From Dendrophyllia cribrosa (Eukaryota > Cnidaria > Anthozoa > Scleractinia > Dendrophylliidae), in contig JAJLRJ010000002.1 in assembly GCA_024195265.1 (NCBI GenBank), positions 20,751,070 through 20,815,069 of the forward strand: a stretch of 64,000 bases of DNA. Direction: 5' to 3'. Within the stretch, counting starts at the first letter, position 1. The number at the start of each line of letters is the position of its first letter. The position numbers and the translations under genes were made by a program. Below are positions 54,365 to 64,000 of the stretch, piece after piece. The notes under the pieces are model-generated. The model saw nothing but the letters and a program-made list of their open reading frames with translations, did no database searches and was not told where the DNA came from.

Positions 54365-57223
54365 CACGTTCAATGTAATGGAAAATATTGAGTATTTGCC
54401 TTGTAGTGAAGGTTTATGAGTGAAATTTGTGATCCTCGCAGTGTGCTCAGTATCAACTTAAGCGGTTGAATAAGCAACCTGAAAAAATTCAGGCTTGAAC
54501 GGGATTCGAACCCATGACCTTGCGATAAGTTGCTGCTTAAGTTAAAAGCACACTGCGAGGATCACAAATTTCACCGTCATGTTTATCCACAGTTCACAAA
54601 TATAATTTTCATAATTCATATTCATATATATCCACTACCATCGGGTATATTAGCCAGGAACTGTCTTTAAAAACTGTCGAGTTATGCTCCATAAAAAGGC
54701 GACACCGTCATCTTTCCTCTGTGTTTCATTTGAGGCCAGAGAACTTGGCTTCTTTTCCATTTTACAGGAGCAAAGGAAAACCCGGCCTAAGGATTTGGGG
54801 TAAAATTTAAGAAGCATACACTGCATGAAGCTTGAAGCAACCAGCAGTATTTAATATTCCACCCCGAATGGAACGTCCGCCGCGCAGGCAGAGATCTCCG
54901 CTGTTAAGCTAAGCCTGTATATATATAATAATAACAATAATAGTATGTTATATCAGATCACAAGGTATCAAACTTAGTCATATCCCCACAGTCAATACAC
55001 TTTCAGACTTGGGGAGCTTTCTATTGACCAAACTGTCCGAGATTTTCGGTCAGAAATTCAATGAAACGTTTTGAGCTTTTCCGCTATAATGGAATTTCTG
55101 GAGTTATCGAAATTTTTGTGTTCATTCACGATTTGTCTTGGGCCTAGTCACCAGTATGTGAAAAGCTGAAAGCTCGTGAAAAATGGCGACAGAAGCTTAA
55201 CAATGTTCATCTCCTGGATATTTTTGTACTAATGTCGAAATTTTTCTACATCGCTCATGCTCTAGAGCTTCTACTTGCGACGGTCGCGGTAAGATCAACT
55301 GCGTTTTGTTAAAAAGCCGTGACTCTGACATTCAACAAGTCCGCCATTTTGATATGTCACACCAGACCCGGCATGCCCGTGAAAACACAGCACGTGATTT
55401 CGAAGCATTCCTTATCCGTTCCATTCGACTAGCGAAAATTCCGAAAATTCGAACCGAAAATTTTGGCTGAATGGAAAGCGCCCTTGGTACCCTGCAATGT
55501 AACGCTACTCAGGCATGGGCACTAGAGCGATTTTCATTTGAGTTCCGTAACCAAAATCAAAGTAATTACTTTGACCAATCACAACAGAGGCAGACAGTCC
55601 AACGAATCAATCAGAACGCGAAGCAATGCATGTCGCAGGCACAAAGCGCGAGAAAAAGCGTGGAGCAATTCACGAATGGTTTTGGTTTAATTTACTTCTG
55701 ATTGGTTAACTTGAGATATTTTACAAAGCGTAGTTATGCAAGACCAAACCAATAGTGAAATTATTTTTGATACTCAATTGAAAACCGGTCTAATGTGAAA
55801 AGAACAATTTCACAGTGACGATACACTAAATCACGTCATGGACATTTCCTCCAAGACAGTGCAGTACTCGGACACCGTACCATGACGCGGTCACTAGACC
55901 GGCTGCAAGCGCTTTCTTGGATGCCCAAATTAAATCGTGCATCAGGCTCTCGTTGAACTTCATGTTCAATGACATTGTGCTTTTAATGTTTATGTCTTAC
56001 ACGCCTAGTACGTAGTTCCACTTTAAACTAGAATAATGCTTATAAGTGTTGTAAATGTTATAATACTGCAGCCTAGTACCTAGGCGTTCTCTCTTTTTCG
56101 TTTAACTCGCGAAGACCTCAAACCGGGGTCTCTATGTCCGTGCGAAGCCTTATTCGGTAACGTCACCGTTAAACTGAAGCTGAAGCTGTCCAGACTCAAG
56201 CCGAGAACGCCAAGGGGATAGGCTGATAATAGTGTATAAGTGCAAGTGTAATTCACTACTTTTGTTACTCATTAATAACACTGTAATCATACAATATATA
56301 GCTCAGTCCATAAACTTGCAAAAAAAGACTCGACCAATATTTCCCAATACGGACCGAACAAGCTGGTTCAATAAAGTTTTTATTATAATTACTGATTAAT
56401 GCAACTATTCTCTGCTAACGCGCGCGCGCCAAAGAAGAATATTCTTGCATTTTTCAAGCCACTTTGCGAAACGTTTAACCAAAATTGTCCGGAAAAATGT
56501 TTCTACTAAATAGTAAATAGTTTATTTTTTGTTCATTGTTCCATAAAAGGAATTCGGCGAAATGAGTTCATGAGCGGTCCATCTTAGCGGTCCGTATTGC
56601 AAAATTCAGACCGCTCAGGGAACCAATCAGAATGCTCCTTTTCACCGTGGACCAGTTTGCCATATAATAAAATGGAATACAATACAATAGAATAACTTTA
56701 TTTTTTCACGATAAAAAATTAAAGCGATGCCGCTTGTGGGGTCGTGCTATTCATATCATGATCATGATTAGTCCTGAAAACGTACCACACAGACTTTCAA
56801 ATACTTAAAAAGTTCTTAGGGTCACGATAGACCTCTCAAGTGTCCTCTAAAAATTTTTGGATAATCTTCACTACTCGTGGAGTTTAATCAGGCCCTGATC
56901 AGTGTACATGTAGTTTTTGTCTCATTTTCTCTGCTCGTTCCCTTTGGGTCCGCTTACGTTAGTCAGTCTTAGTTAAAAGACCAATCGAGATTTGTTTACC
57001 TTGTGATCGAGCCGAAAAGGGCTCTTTAGTTTTTTCGTTTGTATGTACCAGTATATCTGTTTTACTTGTTTACTTATACAATTTATTAATACTAATGCTC
57101 GTGTGAAGGCTCGGCGGGTTCCACGCTTGGATTCCACTCTATCACGAAAGACCGTTCGCTTATCAGCGCAAATTTGGAAGGAGGTATGTATCCGTGTTTA
57201 TTTCCTGTGACTTTGCTTGGTTC
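54365..57223. other. Duplicate of 2630-5733 (LINE copy 3 upstream)
   Basis: Starts abruptly at the base matching 2630 and contains the TIR/tRNA element (54420-54574) and the MITE (about 55527-55793). It shares with copy 2 both the ~355-bp deletion and the extra ~120 bp (56792-56912), so copies 2 and 3 are closest relatives. No gene. Confidence 0.8.
54420..54574. mobile_element. TIR element with tRNA-like core (copy 3)
   Basis: Same perfect 28-bp TIRs and B-box as the other two copies. Confidence 0.75.
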
Positions 57224-60200
57224 ATGGCGATCAATTTATCTTGCGTCACTTTAAACGTCAGAGGCTTACATAATGAGCGTAGAAGGAGGCAGGTTTTTAG
57301 ATGGCTGCATGGGCGAAAGTTCCAAATCATCTTCCTCCAGGAGGTTTATAGTTCTCGAGATATAGAAAAAATATGGTCGGCCGAATGGGGCGGTAAAGCG
57401 GTGTTTTGTCACGGCACAAAGCATAGTTGCGGTACTCTTGTCCTATTTCACCCATTGCTCGCCGTTGATTTGGAACATGTTGAGGTCGGCAAGAGGGGCA
57501 GAGAAATTATTCTGTGCGCTAAAATCGATGACTACAGATTCACTTTTATCAATGTTTATGCCCCAAACGATATCAAAACCCAAGTGGAATTTTTTGAATC
57601 TTTAAAACTGCGTGTACGAAAATTCGCCGATGAAAACATTATTATTGGTGGCGATCTGAATTGTTGCCTAACACCCAAGGATAAAAAGGGGGGGCGACCC
57701 ACTGAACAAAGGAAACAATTAATAGATTCCATTCTTAGCCTAACGAATTCTTTCAATTTAGTTGATCTGTGGAGAAAATTTCATCCTAATGAGACACTTT
57801 TCACCTGGCATCACCAATCATCAACTATTCAGTGTAGGCTTGATTACTGGCTGGTGTCAAAACATTTACTTCCACACGTAAAAGAATGCAACATCATTCT
57901 CGTTTCGTTCTCCGACCACTCGGCCGTCTCGTTTAACATCCAGTCCGATGATTTCATAAAAAGGGACCAGGATTTTTCAAATTCAATAACTCACTCCTTG
58001 TTGATCAGTGCTTCGTCAAAGGTTTGAGCGAAAAAATTCCCGAGTACAAACAAAAATACAACTATTTAGAGGATAAAAGACTTTATTGGGACATGCTGAA
58101 AATGGAAATAAGAAGCTTTACAATTTACTATTGCAGACAAAATGCAAAGACGAAGAAAGCTGAAGAAGCAGTGCTGCAGCAAAAGCTGTCCTCACTTCAC
58201 AAGCTTATGTGTGAAAACCCTACGCATGAGACTATTGCAAACTATTACGAGGTCAAAATGAAACTAGAGCAGATTTCATTGCACAAAACAGAGGGCGCAA
58301 TGATTCGGAGTAAGGCTAGGTGGTGCGAACAGGGGGAACGTAGTACCCGCTATGTTTTTTAATCTCGAGAAACGGAATCATTCCAATAAGTATATCACAA
58401 AACTAAGAGTTGAAAACCGCACTTTGACTTCCCCCGATGAAATCTTAAATGAAGAGTACAGATACTATAAAAGGCTCTACACGTCTTCTCGTACAGACCC
58501 AAATGATCCTCGTTTTGACGTGTTTTTCGACAGTTCAACCCTTCCAAAACTGTCTCCACCTCAAGCCGACAGTTGTGACGGTCTTTTAACAAAAGAGGAA
58601 TATGTTATGTCTCACTTAAAAGTTTTTCCAAAGGCAAGTCTCCCGGTACGGATGGCTTAACTGCGGAATTTTATCTTTCCTTTTGGGAGTTATTAGGGCA
58701 AGAATTAGTTGACAGCTTTAATTATGCGTTTGAGAAGGGTGAAATGTCAATTTCTCAAAAGAGAGGTATCATCATTCTAATTCCAAAGAAAGACAAAAAC
58801 TGGACTCTTTTGGACAATTGGAGGCCTATCTCGCTTCTGAACACAGACTATAAAGTTGCCACTAAGGCAATCGCAGCTAGAATTGCGAAGGTGCTACCCA
58901 GCCTTATACACGAGGACCAAACGGGATACATCAAAGGCCGCTTTATTGGTCAAAACATACGTTTAATAGCAGACATTATAGAGTGCACAAAAACGCTAGA
59001 TAATCCAGGTATGGCGTTGTTTTTGGACTTCAAAAAAGCCTTTGACAGTTTAGAGTGGAACTTTATTAAAAAGGCTTTAGAGACGTTTAATTTCGGCGCT
59101 CCTTTAATACAGTGGGTCAATACTTTTTACAGCAATATTCAAAGCTGCGTTATAAATAATGGTTATGCAACGTCGTTTTTTGAATTAGAGCGCGGTGTAA
59201 GGCAAGGCTGCCCTCTTTCTGGTGTACTTTTTGTAACTGCTGTCGAAATTTTAGCAAATTCAATAAGAAACGACAAATTGATCACCGATATAAATTTCAA
59301 AGGCAGGGAGTATAAGTTATCTCAATACGCGGATGACACCTCATGCTTGGTGCGTGACGAAAAGTCAGTTAAAAAGCTTTTCGAGAAGTTAGCGGCTTTT
59401 AGAGGGTGTTGCGGATTAGAGCTGAATAGATCAAAAACGGAGGCATTGTGGTTGGGAAAAACTAGACCACAATCGACAAACCTTTTCAACATAAACTGGC
59501 CCAAGAAGTGTGTTTGTCTAGGCGTCTCTTTCTCATGTGATTCGGAAGCTTCAACAAAGGATAACTTTGAAAAAAAATTTGTCGCCCTGGAAAAGTGTCT
59601 TAACGTCAGGTCCTCTAGGGATTTAACACTCTTTGGAAAAATAACCATTGTCAAAAGCTTAGCTCTTTCAAAAATAATTTTCATTTCCTCTGTTCTCAGC
59701 GTTCCCGCTGGTTTTGTCGACCAAATCTGTATCCAACTTTATATGGAACCACAAACCACCCAAAATCAAGCACTCAACAATGATTGGAAGGATAAAAGAC
59801 GGCGGACTCAGCATGCCTGATTTCGATATAATAGATAAATCTTTGAAGGCAGGATGGGTGAAACGTCTTTTAGACCCTCAAGCGCAATCTTGGAAGACAA
59901 TACCGTTTAGCCTTTAGACAGTGTAGGTGGTCCGTTGTTGTTTAAATGTAATTACTCGTTAAGAACTTTACCTGAGCTCCCTCTCCTGCCGCTTTTTTAC
60001 CGAGACGTTCTCAGTGCTTGGGAGAGCATATCCAAGCACACAGTAAGGACAAAGAACGAAATCGAAAATGAGCTTTTGTGGAATAATCATGAAGTCACTA
60101 TTGGCGGCAAATCTGTTTTTTATAAGCAATGGTATGATGCTGGCGTTAAGACCTTGCCAGACATCTTAGACAAGGAAGGAAAGTTCTTGACGTTTGCAGC

Positions 60201-60916
60201 ATTTAAGGAAAAGTACAAAATTAACACAACCTTTTTGTGCTATATTGGCTTGTGTAACGCAATACCAAAGCATTGGAGGAAAGTCTTTGGACGTGATAAC
60301 GAAAATTACTTGGTAGTTTCGGATGAGTCAGTTCAGCCATTTAACAACTCACCTCCCACTTGCCGGCAAGCACGCGTGTTTTATGTATCTAAATCTTTCC
60401 AAAAACCTACATCAGAAGTTCGTCTTGTTGAGGCTGGCTTCACAGATCGGACAATTGAGGCGTTATACGTTCTTCCATTCAAGCTCACAAAAAACATAAA
60501 GCTTTCTATGTTTCAGTTTAAAATAAACCATCACATTCTGTACACCCGCGACAAACTTTTCAAGGCCAAAATTGCTGACAGTGCCTCCTGTCATGTGTGT
60601 GAATTGAAGCCGGCAGACCGTAGAGCATCTGTTTGCTGAATGCCAGCATGTCCACTCCTTCTGGAACCTTTTTACCTCTTGGTGGAACGATAATAACTCG
60701 CCCTCAGTGTCCTTGACCAATAATGATAAGATTTACGGATATCTCCCTGAGAATAGATCCTTCCATAAGTTTAATCTTTGCCTGATTGTCGCTCGTTTTT
60801 ATATCTACACCGCAGCCAAAGAAAGCGAACCATATAGTTTCTTAGCCTTTAAAGCTTTTCTGAAACACAAATTATCTATAGAGCCTTCAAGTGTCCGTGA
60901 ATCCCTGAGCCTTTAG
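57224..60916 (+). pseudogene. LINE copy 3: endonuclease, RT and C-terminus
   Basis: Endonuclease 57224-57960 has all motifs and the shared frame shift after it. The linker runs to 58362, broken by a G inserted in CGCTATGTTT. RT pieces run 58352-58605 and 58744-59735, then 59714-59917, 59935-60615 and 60630-60916, separated by small indels (an extra AT near 58602, a short deletion at GACCAAATC near 59722, loss of one T near 59916, an insertion near 60610). Motif A keeps Asp (FLDFKKAFDS) and QYADDT is present. It spans the recombinase-element site without interruption. The 3' end is AATAAACTTCAATTAAAC + A-run near 61050. Confidence 0.9.
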
Positions 60917-61063
60917 CCGCAAACAAGCTTGATATAGCAGTTGTATTTTGTCTGTTCCTTTTATTTCAGTTCTGTAACGTTGTTCTTTGTTTGTTAATAT
61001 TGTATATTGTATTGTACTTATCAATAAACTTCAATTAAACAAAAAAAAAAGTACATGTAGTTC

Positions 61064-61467
61064 CGGGGGGGGGGGGGGGGGGGATATAGGTATGTGCCGC
61101 GGGATAGGGTATGCATTTGGGGGTGCCCATTCCTACATAGGGTATCCTTTTTGGTATTGTGATCCTTGGCTAAGGTGCCTTTTAATTGTATTACCTAAAT
61201 TACAGTACCTTAACACCCAGCTTAAGGAAAAATATACGGTTAAGATGGTGTATTAATTAAACTAGGCTCAGTCTAGTATTCTGTGCCTGATGTTAAACTT
61301 TCCATGTACAGAAGATAAATAAAAACGACCTGTTTACAGAATTCTGAGTTATCGTTTTTCCCTAAAACGGGTGTCAATTTTCGATTTTCTATCCTGAAAT
61401 AGAGTCAGGGTGTAAGAACCCTCACGGCACACACCTGTCCTCATAAATTGACGGAAGTACCGCTCCC
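61064..61467. mobile_element. G-tract/C-tract-bounded TIR element E1 (copy 2)
   Basis: Counterpart of 13374-13757 with a longer G-run and an extra ~20 bp near 61254. Confidence 0.65.
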
Positions 61468-62090
61468 CCTCGGAATGTAGTTCTGATCTGAAAAGAATAT
61501 CTTCAGAGTCATATGTGATGTCACAGTTTTACGAGGATATCCAGCAGCTCAGAGATTCGTTCAAAATAACTCCGCTACGCGCTGTGTTTTGTTTACCTGC
61601 TAAGTTGGATATCTGTCGTGATCACCTAAATTCACTAATGCGAGGGTTGTACACATTGTGCAGTGCATTTTAGTGATTATGAATTATAAACGAGGGGAAT
61701 CGGATGTAAAAGTGACAGGAGAATATAAATGTTTTTTGTTTGTTTGGGGGAGCGGTATATATGTGTATAAAAATCGATGCAAAGCATGTTGATGTACCGG
61801 CTAACATGCTCCACTTTATCTATCGAGCAAAAACTTAGTAGTAAACAAAATAGTGTGCATAACTTATATAATGTGTATTGCGATCGCCAATTTCCCATGG
61901 TCAGATTCTGGCTGTTACATGAATGACATGACCTAAATGATTTTCTAGCCCAGACTTCCTTGTGTTTTCATTAAGGGTGAGCATTTATTAATAGTTTCTC
62001 GGCTGATTTATCGAATTTTCATGATTGCTTTAAGCTTGTTTTATTATCTTGAAATATCGCCAAAAGTTAAGACAGCAAAGACACAAAATA
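61468..62090. other. Duplicate of 13758-14353
   Basis: No gene. A ~33-bp segment near 61470 is not in copy 1. Confidence 0.5.
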
Positions 62091-62503
62091 CCCGGGGGGG
62101 GGGGGGGGGGGGGGGGTACTCCCTATAATTGGCTATACGGGGATGCTCCGCCCGAAAGGGGTACCTTTTTTAGGCTTGAGGTATATGAAAGGGTCGGGAT
62201 TTCACGAGTTGAAGTATGTGAAAGGGTAGGGATTTCACGAAGAATAGGAAATGGTAGCGAAAAAACGTGTTGAAGCATAAAAAAGGTAGGGAAAACTGCC
62301 ATTTAAGTATTATAAAAAGGGTCTTTCAAAATATATCAAACAGACGCACGTAAAGGCTTTATGAAAGGGGTATCATTTTCAATGTAAGGTATATGAAAGG
62401 GGTACCTTTTCTGTCAAAAACGGTATATGAAAGGGTAAGGGTTTGGACCTCAGGGCGGAGCATCACCGTACAAAATTTTGTTGAGTACCCCCCCTCCCCC
62501 CCC
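62091..62503. mobile_element. G-tract/C-tract-bounded TIR element E2 (copy 2)
   Basis: Counterpart of 14354-14759. The left G-run is longer and the right inner repeat has a substitution (GGCGGAGCATCACCG). Confidence 0.8.
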
Positions 62504-63070
62504 TGACAAAATAACGGCTAAATTCCACAAGAATAACAATTTTGATTTCTTGACCGCCTGTCACGAAATCAAATTTGATGAACTGTGATCCACCGGCCAT
62601 CCTTGCAATCCTGGACTTTATCTTTCAAACTGCTGCTTCTGTTTTACTCTATGGAATCTTTTTATCCAATTTAGTTAAATGTTTGGAGGAATTTGGCGAT
62701 ATAACATGAGAGACACATATTGGACGATATGGTAAGGGATCGGCAATGAAGTAAGTGTTCCAAGTTTTCAATGTGTTTTGTTCACTCCTCTTCGTCACTT
62801 TAACTCGTTCTCCCCCCGAAAGGTTAAATATTGATTCAGTTGTATTTCCTCAAATAATAGCCGGGGGAGATTTATAATTTTTCACTTCTTCAAAAGGGGC
62901 GATTAATCGAGGAAGGTGATTATTTCAAATATAGCTCGCTGGAAGTGCTAACGTGCTAATGTGCTAATTAGAGAGCTCCAAGAAATATAGGAAAGAGTCA
63001 AATACCCGAACGTCACTATAGAAAAACTATATGAAACCTGAGTGAAATTTGTGACCCTCGCAGTGTGCTG
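62504..63070. other. Duplicate of 14760-15350
   Basis: Single copy of the ~265-bp unit that is doubled at 15161-15682, including a solo TIR (about 63041) of the tRNA-core element. No gene. Confidence 0.6.
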
Positions 63071-63322
63071 TCAACTTAACCCTATTTTGCCTGGGCTTTC
63101 TTTTTTTTGAGAAATAATAATCACTTTGCTGCCACTACGTGGACGATCAAAAACCACATCGATGACGATTGGAATGGCGTAGAAAATTAAAGATTTCCCA
63201 TACCCAGGGAGACTGGCGTAAACATTTTTGTCATCGCAGACGGCCTTTAGACATTCTTCCTGCTCTAAACGAAGCGAGAAAATTTCGCAAACTTGATCTA
63301 ACGCGACACGAAAGACCGCCAT
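63071..63322 (-). pseudogene. RecQ-like helicase N-terminal fragment, open copy
   Basis: 83-codon frame: MAVFRVALDQVCEIF, LEQEECLKAVCDDKN, SLPGYGKSLIF, then SGSKVIIISQKK before running into a solo TIR. LEQ..CL and the Walker A-like GYGKS match the start of RecQ-family helicases. The Walker A lacks the residue between P and G. It is the same as 15640-15855, but with Tyr in place of the stop. No other helicase motifs are present, so it is an isolated exon-sized fragment. Confidence 0.65.
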
Positions 63323-64000
63323 GAGTCGTAACCTATCCGGTCAGCGGATGATTATTATCATAATTTATGCCACATTTACAATTCCAACGGCACAACGTGA
63401 ACACGATTCGAAACAGCGTTTCGCAGACGTCCGTTTCCCGCTTCTGCGCGCAGGCTACCATCTTAGATTTCTGAAAATTTTCAAAACCTCTTAAAAACCG
63501 TCCGAATTGAATCAAAATTAATCAAAACCAATAAATAAACGCTAAATGACGTAAAAATGTAAAAGTTATACCAGTAAACATTGTTTTTCTTCATTCAAAG
63601 GTAAAAATATGCAAATTTCAAAAAACATGGTTGTCAAAATCTTGTTGCCATGGAAACATCAAGTTACATGATCAGTAAAATGTCATTTGAAATTGTTGCC
63701 AGATAAATTTTTAAGAAAAGTCACAAAGTTTGATGGCCGAGTTTGAATGCATATTAAACAACGACTGTTTCCTATACAAGAAATGGGAGAGACTGTACCT
63801 TTCCAAACAAGCTCAGTGACTGGTTAACGAAACAATAGGTTAAACAACACAAACAATAGCCCTAGACCTAAACACAATAGAAGCTACAGTACTACGGGGC
63901 CAATAAAATTAGAGGTCTGGAAGAGCTACAGTACTACTCGAAGAAATGGATTTTGAACTTGGCAAGGAGGATGTAAAGTTCAGTAGGGGAGAGGGGAAGG
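63323..64000. other. Duplicate of 15856-16370 with an insert
   Basis: Matches copy 1 to the window end, except for ~160 bp at about 63787-63942 containing two AGCTACAGTACTAC words. The duplication continues beyond the window. No gene. Confidence 0.55.

Overview
The window is animal nuclear DNA, most likely from an anthozoan cnidarian (probably a stony coral). The evidence is split genes with spliceosomal introns, secreted PAN/discoidin-type proteins, and a mixture of Bel/Pao, DIRS-order, Tx1/L1-like, Crypton-like and Polinton/adintovirus-like elements with many TIR and foldback repeats. Nothing bacterial (operons, Shine-Dalgarno sites) is seen. The species call is inference.

Layout. 1-16.4 kb is one copy of a large duplicated segment: a ~92-bp tandem array, a tRNA-derived SINE, a TIR element with a tRNA-like core, a MITE, a decayed Tx1/L1-like LINE (split by a tyrosine-recombinase retrotransposon at 6974-10763), two G-tract/C-tract-bounded TIR elements and a RecQ-like helicase fragment. 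16.5-43.4 kb is not duplicated. It holds two host genes on the minus strand: a three-exon secreted PAN + F5/8C protein (16500-19582) and a probable two-exon secreted protein (34134-38103). Between and around them are an intact Bel/Pao retrotransposon with apparently identical LTRs (20727-26768), a Crypton-like recombinase pseudogene (27479-28648), a 5'-truncated LINE tail and numerous foldback/TIR repeats, several inside introns. 43.4-64 kb is the second copy of the duplicated segment, with the LINE present as two partial copies separated by a 3.7-kb fragment of a virus-like element (50655-54364).

The virus-like fragment is the most unusual part. It has compact genes on both strands, an A/T-rich TATATAAA-type motif directly before three start codons, a 29-bp divergent promoter, hairpins where transcripts converge, an internally deleted type-B DNA polymerase, and an end built from 23-bp repeats and a long inverted repeat. 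Two of its small minus-strand reading frames are easy to miss. The mobile elements do not form a pathway with the host genes. The two secreted-protein genes are the only apparently functional host genes, and the Bel/Pao element is the only apparently intact mobile element.
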